A DNA stretch of 64,000 nt from Planktothricoides raciborskii GIHE-MW2 (GTDB lineage: Bacteria > Cyanobacteriota > Cyanobacteriia > Cyanobacteriales > Laspinemataceae). This document shows, piece after piece, positions 45,206 to 55,300 of this stretch. Location of the stretch: assembly GCF_040564635.1 (NCBI RefSeq), contig NZ_CP159837.1, positions 4,637,001 to 4,701,000 on the forward strand. Reading direction: 5' to 3'. Positions within the stretch are counted from its first letter, which is position 1; each line of letters starts with the position of its first letter. Under the pieces are notes generated by a model that ran no database searches, was not told the origin of the DNA, and saw only the letters and a program-made list of their open reading frames with translations. The position numbers and the translations under genes are program-made.

Positions 45206-46864
45206 TTAGAATCTAAAGGTGGTTCTGAGAGTGCCAATTACCAAGTCATCGTTGTTGCTGTTGTGATCCGGAGCAGTCAACCAGACGAAGGCTGGAGTAA
45301 CGGAAATGTTATTGGATAGTTGATACTCGTAGAAGCCTTCAATGTGCAGGGAAGTATCAGAATCTTCCAGACCGGCTAACGCTCCATCACTGCTGGTGAC
45401 TTTGGGTTCCATGCCCACAATCAGACCCAGTTGGCTTCCCGGAGGACCTGCATCGACCCCCAAAGTCACAGCCCAGTTCCAGGCGGCCATGTCACCGTCT
45501 AATCCTGAATCTTTGATGTTTGAATCGGTGTAACCCAACCAGCCACCGAGCTTAACCGGCATATCAGCAGTTTCGTAGCCGAATTGCAGGCCGTAGGCAT
45601 TGGTGGAAGTGGTGAAACCAATGGAAGAAACTGGGGTGGCAAAAATGCTCCCTGTCTGGGTGTCTTTGTTGTAGGCATTGACATAGGTTAGACCCACTTT
45701 TAAGCCATCAACGGGCTTGAATACCAACTGAGCTATAGCGCCGTAAGGCCCATCAAATAAACCATTTTGGGGGAGGGGGCTGCCAACAGAACGTCCTAAG
45801 TTATCATTACCGGCTAAATAACCCAAGCTGAGTTCGGCTTTACCCGCATCGTAGGTTAAGCCGACACCAGAACCACTGACCAGGTTATAAATGGGCGGGC
45901 GAGTCCCAAAGCGAGACACGGCACCACTGCCACCATCTCCATCCATGGGCACCACGGTGCTGGCGAAGTCATTCACCGCTCCGGCATTGGCAATAAAAGC
46001 AATCCGAGTCTTGTCACCTAGATTGGTGCTGTACAGCAAGGAACTCAAGCGGAAAGAGGTGTCTCCATCTTGGTCAAGTCCGGCATTAAACATCAGATCC
46101 CCTTCGGGGGTGAAGGTGTTGTTCTGGGCAAATGAATCCAGAGTGGCGACTTGCAGTCGAGTGCGGAGTAAGTCTTGACCGGAGAAACTGGTATCAAAGT
46201 TGAGACGAGTCCGAGTGCCTAGGGCAAACTCACCGTTGGCATCAGCGTTAGTCGCGCTGCCACCATCAGCAGCGACTAAGGCAAAGATGGATTCCCCAAA
46301 GAGTTTGGTGGTGGTGGAGAATTGATTGGCTTCGAGTTCGGCGGTACGCACTTCTAGGGCATCGACTCGGCGGCGCAGAACGGTTAATTCTCCGGCAAAT
46401 TCTTCTTGCAATCGTTGTAGGGCTTCTAGGTCGGAGCGAGAAACCCCTGTATCTAAGTTGGCAAGCTGTCTTTGAATCTGTTCGAGACAAGCGTCTAAGC
46501 CAGCGGCAAATTCATAACGAGTCATGGCCCGATTGCCTCGGTATTCGCCATTCGGGTAAGCCAATAGACAGCCGTGACGTTCAGCTAGATTTTGCAGGGC
46601 GGTATAAGCCCAGTCAGTGGGGCGGACATCCCGGAGTTGGTTGACAGAGTTGACTCGTTGTAGAGGGTCATCTCCCCCTTGGGATAGGTTGATCGGATTG
46701 TATTCTTCAACTTGATTGAGAATCGAGTTGATGGAGGCATTTTCGTTGGTTGCGGATCCTGAACCCGATACAGGTTCGCTGGCGATCGCTGATGTGGCCA
46801 ACAACAGGCTGGCACTGACGATCGCTGGCTTAGTCAGCCAGAAATATGGAGATTTTTTAGACAT
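45206..46864 (-). CDS. SLH domain / OprB-type outer membrane porin (iron uptake porin family)
   Basis: A 552-residue outer membrane protein. The signal peptide is KPAIVSASLLLATSAIAS. An SLH domain (about residues 60-120, DVRPTDWAYTALQNLAERHGCLLAYPNGEY) binds the cell wall, a coiled coil follows (LEALQRLQEEFAGELTVL), and the rest is a beta-barrel ending in Phe (TTFRF). This is the cyanobacterial 'iron uptake porin' / OprB family (Som-like), the main outer membrane channels. The leader carries a Yfr1-complementary sequence (46877-46885) over its ribosome binding site. A terminator follows. Confidence 0.92.
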   Translation of the reverse strand: MSKKSPYFWLTKPAIVSASLLLATSAIASEPVSGSGSATNENASINSILNQVEEYNPINLSQGGDDPLQRVNSVNQLRDVRPTDWAYTALQNLAERHGCLLAYPNGEYRGNRAMTRYEFAAGLDACLEQIQRQLANLDTGVSRSDLEALQRLQEEFAGELTVLRRRVDALEVRTAELEANQFSTTTKLFGESIFALVAADGGSATNADANGEFALGTRTRLNFDTSFSGQDLLRTRLQVATLDSFAQNNTFTPEGDLMFNAGLDQDGDTSFRLSSLLYSTNLGDKTRIAFIANAGAVNDFASTVVPMDGDGGSGAVSRFGTRPPIYNLVSGSGVGLTYDAGKAELSLGYLAGNDNLGRSVGSPLPQNGLFDGPYGAIAQLVFKPVDGLKVGLTYVNAYNKDTQTGSIFATPVSSIGFTTSTNAYGLQFGYETADMPVKLGGWLGYTDSNIKDSGLDGDMAAWNWAVTLGVDAGPPGSQLGLIVGMEPKVTSSDGALAGLEDSDTSLHIEGFYEYQLSNNISVTPAFVWLTAPDHNSNNDDLVIGTLRTTFRF

Positions 46865-46876
46865 ATTTGATTCACG

Positions 46877-46885
46877 TCCTCACAC
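46877..46885 (-). promoter_or_regulatory. Putative Yfr1 sRNA target site in the porin leader
   Basis: The minus strand reads GTGTGAGGA, 12 bases upstream of the porin ATG. This is the exact complement of TCCTCACAC within ACUCCUCACAC, the conserved unpaired motif of the cyanobacterial sRNA Yfr1. It includes the only good Shine-Dalgarno-like sequence (GAGGA), so pairing would block translation. Confidence 0.5.
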
Positions 46886-47250
46886 GGTGGGAAAGATTTG
46901 CGACTGAGGGATAAGCACGAAGCTTACAGAACCCTGGATTAAATCTTTATGCCTAGTTTAACTTAGGGTAAAGATAAATGACATTTTTGTCAGGATTTGT
47001 GTTTCTGACAGATGAGTCATCTCAGTGATTGGTGACGAATCATCGAAGAATTTGTGGCAATTGTGTTCGATACAGCGCTAACTTAGAGGGCTAACTTAGA
47101 GATGATTCGAGCATCTTGCCACTAGGGAGATAGAAATAATCTTTGGGTTTTGGAAGTTCAGGTTTTGAGTATTTTATACGACTTCTTGATTAAATACCCG
47201 GAATCTAAGCCTAGAAGAAGCTGTATATTTGGCAACAAAACACCAATTAG

Positions 47251-47288
47251 GATCTGGGGATATGGGCGATCACCCATATCCCCAGATC
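47251..47288. repeat. 16-bp perfect inverted repeat
   Basis: GATCTGGGGATATGGG and CCCATATCCCCAGATC flank the 6-base centre CGATCA. No T-run follows. Function unknown. Confidence 0.85.
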
Positions 47289-47655
47289 GCCCCAGATTAG
47301 TAATTCCGCCAGAAATGCTATTTTAGCAAAGTTTCCGTTCTGCCTAGGCCGACGTCCTAGGATCCATACCGATTGATATCTGTTATGCGGATATCCTCGG
47401 TTGGTCACAGTGCAATCCAATCAGATCCCCAAGTGTCTGATGACACTTGCCTTAGCAATAGCGATTAATTTTTTATCCCAGTTAATTAATAGACAAGAAT
47501 GCTTTCCCAAGCTAAAAAGCCGAGTGGCGCCCTTTTCCGCCATCGGGTGGAGGGATCGAAACAGGCATGAAAGCCAGAATTGTCTAATATTTATTGTGAG
47601 TTAATGGCATCTTTTATTAGGAAATTTTTATGATTAAATTAAGTTGTTTATTGAC

Positions 47656-47743
47656 AGGACTTACGCATAAACGCTATCCGTAGGGTGTTGTTCCGAGCGG
47701 TAACGCACCAATAAGCCATATATAGATTACTTGCGTAAGTCCT
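47656..47743. mobile_element. 88-bp MITE with AGGACTTACGCA terminal repeats
   Basis: AGGACTTACGCA (47656-47667) and TGCGTAAGTCCT (47732-47743) are perfect 12-bp terminal inverted repeats. The inside has TAGGGTGTTGTTCCGAGCGGTAACGCACC. This terminal sequence is a widespread cyanobacterial IS/MITE end. There is no coding capacity, so movement would need a transposase in trans. Confidence 0.82.
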
Positions 47744-48090
47744 AATTGATAAAATAGATTGTTTAACTTTTTCAGGTTTTTATAAAAATTAATAAATTAA
47801 ACTTAAATTTTACAGATAATTACGATTAAAAATAATTTATTTAAATTAATTAAAACTTAAAAAGCAATTAAAAAGTAATTTATTTAACCCAAATATTTAG
47901 CTTATAGTTTAAATGGTTTGTTTAAATAAATTACCTAATATATTATAGTCGGCTGTCCGAGAGAAGATATTTCTGCTTACTGTAAAAAAATAGGGCAGCA
48001 TTAGAGAGAGGGATTTGTCAAAAAATCCGCCATTAAAAAATCCGCCATCAAATAAGCTGGAAATATATCATTTGAGAGCATCAGGGCTGA

Positions 48091-49774
48091 ATGCCGGAAT
48101 TGTTATGGGAGAATCCCTGGACTGAGCAGCGATTTGCATCCGCAAAGCCGATGCGCGATCGCGCAGGTGAAATTACATTTCAAGGTGGCCATCTCACCAC
48201 CAGAGGCGGTCGAATAGAATTAGGCAGTGTTAGGGGCAGTGTTGATGGAAATAACACCGTTATATTAGTCCCGGTTAATAATGGTTGGACAGCCGCTTAT
48301 AGCCAAGTAAAAAGCTTCCAAAATATTCAATTATCCCAAGAATATTATATCAATTTGGGGGGCAAATAGACGGCGATATTCACCTCCAGGGACAGTCAAT
48401 TATATTAGATGGTGGCTCGGTCGTCGCGGCCAATCCATTGGGAGATTTGCCAAGAGGCGGCATCACGATTAAAGCAGTTGATTCGGTAATTGTCAGCGGG
48501 ATTAGTGATGCGTTTAACTTTCCCAGTTATATCCTCAAGGAAGTCGAAGTAGGGGCAACATCTAATGGCGGTTTTATTCATATTTACACCGGCAGATTAA
48601 TCATCCAAAATGGGGGGTATTTTCCGTGGGTCTATTTGGCAGTGGCGATGGGGGAGACTTAACGATTAATGCCACATAATCCGTATAACTCAGAACACTC
48701 ATATCCGGATAAATTATCACTCTATTACTCAATGAAGCGAATGAAGAAGGAACCGGCAGCGGCGGAAGTTTAAGAATTAATACCAAACGGTTAATTATGG
48801 AAAATGGAGAGAACATTTCCGTAGGAACATATAACCCAGTGGGTCGAGGGGGAGAGATTATTATTAATGCTTCAGAATCTATAGAAATGTCTGGCAGGAG
48901 AGGCGACCCGATTGGTAGTGAAATTTCCATTGCCGCTTATAATGATATTCGCAATTTAGCCGGAACAATTTTGATCAATACTGATCGCTTAATATTGCGA
49001 TAAAAGGTCGAAATTTGCGGCAAAAATCAAGGGTTGGGCGGCGGGGGTAATGTCAAGATTTTTCTAGACACCGAGGCCAGAATTGCCGCCAATACGGAAT
49101 TCGACCCTGGGGTAAATCTGACTTTAAATATCAGAAATGGATTAGTGATGCGCGGGGAAAGTAGCATTACTACCGAAGCGGGGAATAATGGCGATGGGGG
49201 AAATATTGCCATCAATGGTGCTACGGTGGTAGCCTTAAAAAATAGTGATATCGTTGCCAATGCTTTTGAAGGTAGTGGCGGCAAAATAAATATTAATACT
49301 CAAGAAATTTTTGGCACTAAATTTAGATAATAATTAACCTCAGATAGTGATATTACCGCTTGTTTTCAGTTTGGCTTATCGGGAACTGTGGTAATTAATA
49401 ATCCAGCGGTTAATCCCACTACAGGATTAGTCGAACTTCCCGAACGAGTCAATGACCCCACCGGACAAATTCAAGTCGGATGTGCTGCTACCCAAGGCAA
49501 TTCTTTTACGGTTACTGGACGGGGTGGTTTACCGGAAAATCCTACCCATGAACTTGAAGAGCAAACAATTTGGAAAGATTTACAAGATTTTTCTCAATTG
49601 CCTCAGACTCCAGGAAATATTTCTTATGTAATGGGTGAGGTTTTTCTGGCAACCAAGACACCAATCCAGATCGAGGCAACAAATTGGCGGATCAATGGCG
49701 ATGGCAATGTCGAATTAGTGGCTATTTCATCAAGGGCGATCGACTCCAGAGTGGCTGCGGTTTGTCACAAATAA
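48091..49774 (+). pseudogene. Filamentous haemagglutinin-like secreted protein, decayed
   Basis: Fragments in changing frames together match the beta-helical passenger of cyanobacterial haemagglutinin-like (two-partner secretion) proteins. In order: GEITFQGGHLTTRGGRIELGS and SFQNIQLSQ, then DGDIHLQGQSIILDGGSVV, later GRGGEIIINASESIEMSG, then NIAINGATVVALKNSDIVANA, and finally FTVTGRGGLPENPTHELEEQTIW with the usual end EATNWRINGDGNVELVA. At least five stops or frameshifts interrupt it. The N-terminal secretion domain is missing. It is a clear remnant. Confidence 0.85.
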
Positions 49775-50012
49775 TCCAAGAAACCGAGTTTCTCGGTTAA
49801 CTGTTTCAGGGACAAGAAACCGGGTTTCTAGGTTAATTTTTGCCCCCCAGCCAAAAGATAAATTAGTAAACCCGGTTTCTAACCTCTCCAAGCCTCTCCA
49901 AACAACCAACCCTAGGGACAAGAAACCGGGTTTCTATGTACGGGCGATTCGCGAATCGCCCGTACTTGGTTGGTAGCAAAGGTTGTCCCAAGAAACCCGG
50001 TTTCTAACTTTT
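49775..50012. repeat. Cluster of GAAACCCGGTTTC elements and one TACGGGCGATTCGCGAATCGCCCGTA palindrome
   Basis: AAGAAACCGGGTTTCT or its inverse occurs at about 49781, 49815, 49868, 49920 and 49990. The 24-bp perfect palindrome at about 49939-49964 belongs to the TACGGGCGA...TCGCCCGTA family seen at 55434 and 41810. Confidence 0.88.
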
Positions 50013-50069
50013 CCACGGGTAAGGGAAATAACTCGGTACAATCTCGGTACAATAAATAACGTTGAATTA
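49990..50069. repeat. 80-bp direct repeat, left copy flanking the restriction-modification island
   Basis: It starts AAGAAACCCGGTTTCTAACT and ends AACGTTGAATTA. It is nearly identical to 52231-52310, which lies just before polA; I count about five mismatches. Confidence 0.93.
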
Positions 50070-50075
50070 CCAACC

Positions 50076-50236
50076 GATATTAGAAAGTAGCGACTATCCC
50101 ACAGCTTTACAAAATGCTAAACTAGATTGCCTTATTTTCCGCTGCCAAGGGATTTAGCTTGCTTTAGAGCTATATGCCACATTTTTATTAGCCCCGGAAT
50201 TGCACCAACATATGCAAAAAATTTCCCAAATTTGAT
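50076..50236 (+). pseudogene. Fragments of a duplicated polA (3'-5' exonuclease domain)
   Basis: Bases 50077-50155 match polA 53753-53831 (ATATTAGAAAGTAGCGACTA and so on) with a few changes, and 50172-50235 match polA 54030-54093 (TATGCCACATTTTTATTAG). Material between these parts, and the first 1.4 kb of polA, is absent. With the upstream 80-bp repeat this shows an old copy of the polA 5' region reduced by deletions. Confidence 0.9.
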
Positions 50237-50307
50237 CGGGATGCGGTAAAATGGTAAGATTAAATTAGTTATGTAATTTTTAAAAATATTGAGTATTTTT
50301 AACTAAA

Positions 50308-51276
50308 ATGAATGATCTGATTGTCCATACAATTAACATTGCTCATTATCGACTAATCGAGCTTACCAAACTTGCCGACCAAGCCAAACCATTTTATGAT
50401 TGGGTTGAAAAACAGGCAAAACGCATTACAGGGTCTCATCGGTCTTTAAATGAAATCCTATTGACTTGTTCAAAAATGGAGATAGCAAAAATTATCAAAG
50501 CTTGCTATGAAAATGTCAATGATGAAAAGCCTTTGTTATTTGATGGAATTGGTCGGGTTTATCCACATGGTAAGGCGTGTTTTTACTTTTTTGCATGGAT
50601 GATCAGAGATGCCCCTCAACAAAGACTCTCTCCTTTGATTTCCCGAATGCAAAAAGCCGATAATGTTACCAAAATAATGGCCGAAACGGATGCTTTGGTC
50701 GAACTAATATTCGAGTACCGCACTCTGGTAAAAAGTTTTGATTGGTCAGCCGTAAGAGAAGTTGTTATTGATCGCTTAGAAGGTTCTCGACGCAGTATCA
50801 GTGGGCATCGCATTGAGGCTAATGTAAGAACAAGTCTAATCACTGCGATTCAGTATTATTATTCTATTTATGGCAACTATGGAAAATTCAAGAAAATTGA
50901 CATTGCGGATAAGCAGATCAAGCTGGGAAAACATACGATTGATATTTCGGTTGAGTTAACACCAAAAATTGGCAGTGGTAAGGTAGGTTTATTGATTCCA
51001 GTCAAAACAAGAGAAACAGAGGGAGGGGGTCATTCCCATCTCTTCACTCGCGACATAATTACTGCAATTAGCGATATTAAGAAGGAAATCAATAACTACC
51101 ATATAGTTGCGATCATCGTTGCTGAGAATTGGTCAGCATCAGAAATAGCTACCCTGGATAATCAGATTGACCTGATATTTCATTTTAACATGAATCCTAA
51201 CAAATTTATTGGATTTGATGAAGCATCTCAAGTAAAATTTAATAAATATATCGAGAAGATTCTCGGAGGAGCGTAA
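50308..51276 (+). CDS. Putative type II restriction endonuclease (uncharacterised)
   Basis: A 322-residue soluble protein; I recognise no named enzyme. It is 7 bp upstream of a DNA methyltransferase gene, the standard arrangement for a type II pair. The C-terminal half looks like a PD-(D/E)XK nuclease: an acidic helix with SGHRIEANVRTSL (E170), TIDISVEL (D212 on a beta strand), then VGLLIPVKTRETEGGGHSH with K233. The usual E-x-K is P-V-K here, so the acidic residue may be supplied from E170 or E236, as in Cfr10I-type enzymes. This assignment is inference from context and pattern. Start ATG 50308 is in a low-GC region, unlike its neighbours. Confidence 0.7.
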   Translation: MNDLIVHTINIAHYRLIELTKLADQAKPFYDWVEKQAKRITGSHRSLNEILLTCSKMEIAKIIKACYENVNDEKPLLFDGIGRVYPHGKACFYFFAWMIRDAPQQRLSPLISRMQKADNVTKIMAETDALVELIFEYRTLVKSFDWSAVREVVIDRLEGSRRSISGHRIEANVRTSLITAIQYYYSIYGNYGKFKKIDIADKQIKLGKHTIDISVELTPKIGSGKVGLLIPVKTRETEGGGHSHLFTRDIITAISDIKKEINNYHIVAIIVAENWSASEIATLDNQIDLIFHFNMNPNKFIGFDEASQVKFNKYIEKILGGA

Positions 51277-51283
51277 AAGTAAC

Positions 51284-52159
51284 ATGGAAAATCGGGTAAT
51301 TCTCGGTGATGCTAGAAAAATTGTCCCCACCTTTGAAGATAATTTTTTCCAGGCGATTATCACCAGCCCGCCATATTTCGGCCAGCGGCGATATTCTGAG
51401 GGGGAAAATAAAGATGAAATCGGTCAAGAAAGTGATGTGGAAATTTATATCTCCAACTTAGTTAGCCTATTTAGAGAACTCAGAAATAAACTGAAATCCG
51501 ATGGTTTGTTGTGGGTGAATTTGGGAGACACTTATAGAAACAAATCATTGCTAGGTATTCCTTGGCGAGTCGCATTATCTTTACAAGCGGATGGTTGGAT
51601 TCTCCGCAGTGATATTATTTGGCATAAGCCTAATGCTATGCCTTCATCGATTAAAGACCGTCCGACAACCGATCACGAGTATATTTTTATGTTCGCGAAA
51701 AGTCCCGAATATTATTATAATGCTGATGCGATTAGAGAACCACATATAACTTTTACAGAAAAGTCAAGAATGAAAGGGGGAAGAAACCATTTTGGCAAAA
51801 TCAATGGCACCCCCGAACTAGGGAAAAATTCAGGCAATCAAAACTTACATAATGGCAGGTGGGATCAAGCGTTTCACCCAAAGGGACGAAATAAGAGAAC
51901 TGTGTGGGAAATTCCCCTGAGTAAATTCCGCGATGTTCATTTTGCTGTCTATCCTGAAAAACTTGTGGAAATATGCCTGCTGGCATCGACTAGGGAGCAA
52001 GATTTTGTGCTCGATCCATTTACTGGTTCTGGTACTACGGGAGTTGTGGCGGGTAAATTATTTAGAAAATTTATCGGGATTGAATTAGTGGAAAAGTATC
52101 AAATTATGGCTCAAGATAGAATTGATCGGTTGAATATGCAACTGAATCTATTTTCATAA
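51284..52159 (+). CDS. Type II DNA methyltransferase, beta class (probably N4-cytosine)
   Basis: A 291-residue site-specific methyltransferase. The catalytic motif TSPPYFGQRRY (residues 27-37) comes before the SAM motif DPFTGSGTTGVVAG (about 246-259), which is the beta-class order. The Ser-Pro-Pro-Tyr form favours N4-cytosine over N6-adenine methylation, but does not prove it. IIWHKPNAMPSS and RPTTDHEYIFMFAKS are also typical. It protects DNA from the partner nuclease. GGAGG (51267-51271) overlaps the end of the nuclease gene and is a possible ribosome site. The recognition sequence is unknown. Confidence 0.9.
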   Translation: MENRVILGDARKIVPTFEDNFFQAIITSPPYFGQRRYSEGENKDEIGQESDVEIYISNLVSLFRELRNKLKSDGLLWVNLGDTYRNKSLLGIPWRVALSLQADGWILRSDIIWHKPNAMPSSIKDRPTTDHEYIFMFAKSPEYYYNADAIREPHITFTEKSRMKGGRNHFGKINGTPELGKNSGNQNLHNGRWDQAFHPKGRNKRTVWEIPLSKFRDVHFAVYPEKLVEICLLASTREQDFVLDPFTGSGTTGVVAGKLFRKFIGIELVEKYQIMAQDRIDRLNMQLNLFS

Positions 52160-52230
52160 CCGGGCTTAATCTGTGGTGATTGGCAAGCGATCGCGAAGCA
52201 GGGATAAGAAACCGGGTTTATGGGTAAATT

Positions 52231-52310
52231 AAGAAACCCGGTTTCTAACTTTTCCACAGATAAGGAAAATAATTCGGTACAATCTCGGTACAATAAATAA
52301 CGTTGAATTA
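52231..52310. repeat. 80-bp direct repeat, right copy, upstream of polA
   Basis: Matches 49990-50069. It contains AAGAAACCCGGTTTC and the TCGGTACAATCTCGGTACAA doublet, and ends 18 bases before the polA start. TACAAT in it may be the polA -10 element, which would explain why the intact gene is on this side. Confidence 0.93.
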
Positions 52311-52328
52311 TTACGATGGTGGGTATAA

Positions 52329-55300
52329 GTGTCAGCAAATCTTTCTCAGTTACTTTTAATTGATGGTCATTCTTTGGCATTTCGGGCTTATTATGCCTTT
52401 GGCAAAAGCAAACAGGGTGGACTGCGTACCTCAGACGGTATCCCCACTAGCGTCTGTTTTGGCTTCCTGAAATCTTTATTGGAAGCGATCGACAAAGAAC
52501 AGCCAGACTCCGTGGCGATCGCCTTTGATTTGGCTGAACCCACTTTTCGCCACCAAGCGGATCCTACCTATAAGGGCGATCGCGCCGAAACTCCCGTTGA
52601 CTTTATCCCGGATTTGGCGAATTTACAACAACTATTACGGGCGTTTAATTTGCCAGTAATTACCGCCCCTGGGTATGAAGCGGATGATGCGATCGCCACT
52701 TTAAGTAAAAAAGCCGCAGCGGAGGGAACTCGCGTCAAAATTGTCAGTGGCGACCAAGACTTATTCCAACTAATTGACCCAGAAAAAGGCATTACCGTCA
52801 TCCATTTAAGCGCCAGTAGAAATACCAGCCCGAAAGAATTTGGCCCTGCGGAAGTTGAAGAAAAATTAGGGATTTTACCCACGCAAGTGGTAGACTACAA
52901 AGCCCTCTGTGGGGACAAATCCGATAATATTCCCGGAGTCAATGGCATCGGGGAAAAAACCGCCGTTAAATTACTCCAAGAATATCAAAATCTGGATAAT
53001 ATTTACGCCTCGATTGATAAAATTAAAGGCAGCCTGCAAAAAAAACTGAGCGAGAATAGAGAAGCAGCCTATCATTCTCGGTTTCTGGCGCAAATTGTGG
53101 ATAATGTACCCTTAGAAGTGTCCTTAGCGGATTTTAAATTACAAGGATTTGACCCTGCGATCGCCCTGCCCTTACTGCAAAAATTAGAACTCCGTGATTT
53201 TGTCCGCCAAATCAACCAAATTCAAGAAAAATTAGGCGGAACCGTCGAGGTAGCATTGCCCAGCGAACCCTCATTATCTAATCAGTATCAGAATCAGTAT
53301 AATGATGATAATGATGTAAATAATAATCATCTAAATAATTATGAGCGATCGGGGGATATCCAACTTTCCTTATTTACTCAACCCAATATTCCCGCTAAAA
53401 ACATTCCTGCTAAAAACCCGACAGCTAAACCCATAGTTGACCCCACAACTATCAACATCACCCAGGAAACAGAAACAAAACCCCTGGATACTAAAACCAT
53501 ATCCATTTATCCAGAAATCATCGACACCCCAGAAAAGTTAAACCAATTAGTTGCCAGACTAAAAACTTATACTAACCCCGAAATTCCCGTAGCTTGGGAC
53601 ACAGAAACCACCGGATTAGAACCGCGAGACGCGCAACTCGTGGGCATTGGTTGTTGTTGGGGCAACCAACCCAATGACATGGCATATATTCCCATCGGTC
53701 ACACTACCGGAAAGCAGCTAGAATTGAGTGAAGTATTAGGGGCATTGCGAGAGATATTAGAAAGTAGCGACTATCCCAAAGCTTTACAAAATGCTAAATT
53801 TGATCGCCTCATTTTCCGCTGCCAAGGGATTAATCTAGCTGGGGTAGTTTTTGATACCATGTTAGCCAGTTATTTGCTTAATCCCGATGATAGCCATACC
53901 CTCACGGATTTATCCCTGCGTTACTTATCAGGAATTGAATCACTCAGTTACAAATCCTTAAACATTCCCAAAGGGCAAACCATTGCTAACTTAAGCATTG
54001 CTGAGGTAGCTAATTACTGTGGATTAGATGTCTATGCCACATTTTTATTAGTGCCAAAATTGCGCCAAAAACTCCAACAAATTCCCCAAATAGACAAACT
54101 GTTACAAACCGTCGAACAACCCTTAGAACCTGTCTTAGCGGACATGGAATATCAAGGAATTAGGGTTGATAGTGCTTATCTGGGGCAACTTTCCCAACAA
54201 ATTAATCAGCAGTTAGAGGAGATAGAACAAAAAGTTTATCAACTGGCAGGTCTGCCGTTTAATTTAAATTCTCCCAAACAAATGAGTGAGGTATTATTTG
54301 ATACCTTAAACTTAGATACCAAAAAATCTCGCAAAATGAAAACTGGCTATTCCACAGATGCAGCAACTTTGGAAAAACTCCAGGGCGACCATGAAATAAT
54401 TGATTATCTTTTGGATCATCGCACCTTAGCCAAATTAAAATCAACTTATGTGGATGCTTTACCCCAATTAGTCCGCCGGGATACTCAACGAGTGCATACG
54501 GATTTTAATCAAGCGGCAACGGCGACGGGACGGTTATCTTCTTCTAATCCTAACTTACAAAATATTCCCATTAGAACGGAATTTTCTCGGCAAATTCGCC
54601 AAGGATTTGTCCCCGAACCCGGTTGGCTATTAGTCTCGGCGGACTATTCCCAAATAGAATTAAGAATTCTTGCCCATTTAAGCCAAGAACCTGTTTTAAT
54701 TCAGGCTTATCAGACTTCTCAAGATGTCCATAATTTAACCGCCCAGTTACTTTTTGAAAAAGAAAATGTTACCCCCGAAGAACGACGCTTAGGTAAAACC
54801 ATTAACTTTGGGGTAATTTATGGTATGGGGGCGCAACGGTTTGCGCGGGAAGCGGGCTTTACGGTGGCGGAAGGGAAAAAGTTTATTGAACGATTTAACC
54901 ATCGCTATGCTCAAGTTTTTGCCTATTTGGAAACCCAGAAAAAAGAGGCGATCGCCCACGGTTATGTAGCGACGATTTTAGGGCGACGGCGTTATTTTAC
55001 CTTTGAGTCGCCCACCTTGCAAAAACTCAAAGGGTCTAACCCTGCTGCCATTGACTTAAACCTGGGTCGATTAACTCAGCAAGACTCGCAAAATCTTCGC
55101 GCTGCCGCCAACGCACCGATTCAAGGTTCTAGTGCTGATATCATCAAAATTGCGATGGTAAAAGTACATCAACTTTTACAAGAATATCAAGCCCGGTTAC
55201 TGTTACAAGTCCATGATGAATTAGTCTTTGAAATTCCTCCCCATGAGTGGGCAGAATTGCAGCCAAAAATTTGCCAAACAATGGAAACAGCAGTTAAGTT

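Larger units (their letters stand above)
46886..48002. other. Gene-poor spacer between porin and the decayed adhesin
   Basis: It contains the porin promoter region, a 16-bp hairpin (47251-47288) and a MITE (47656-47743); the rest, especially 47750-47950, is very AT-rich. A 67-codon frame at 47401-47604 shows no protein-like features. No gene is supported. Confidence 0.65.

Noticed and set aside
47401-47604. 67-codon open frame in the porin-adhesin spacer
   Set aside because: No recognisable protein features and it lies among hairpins and AT-rich DNA.
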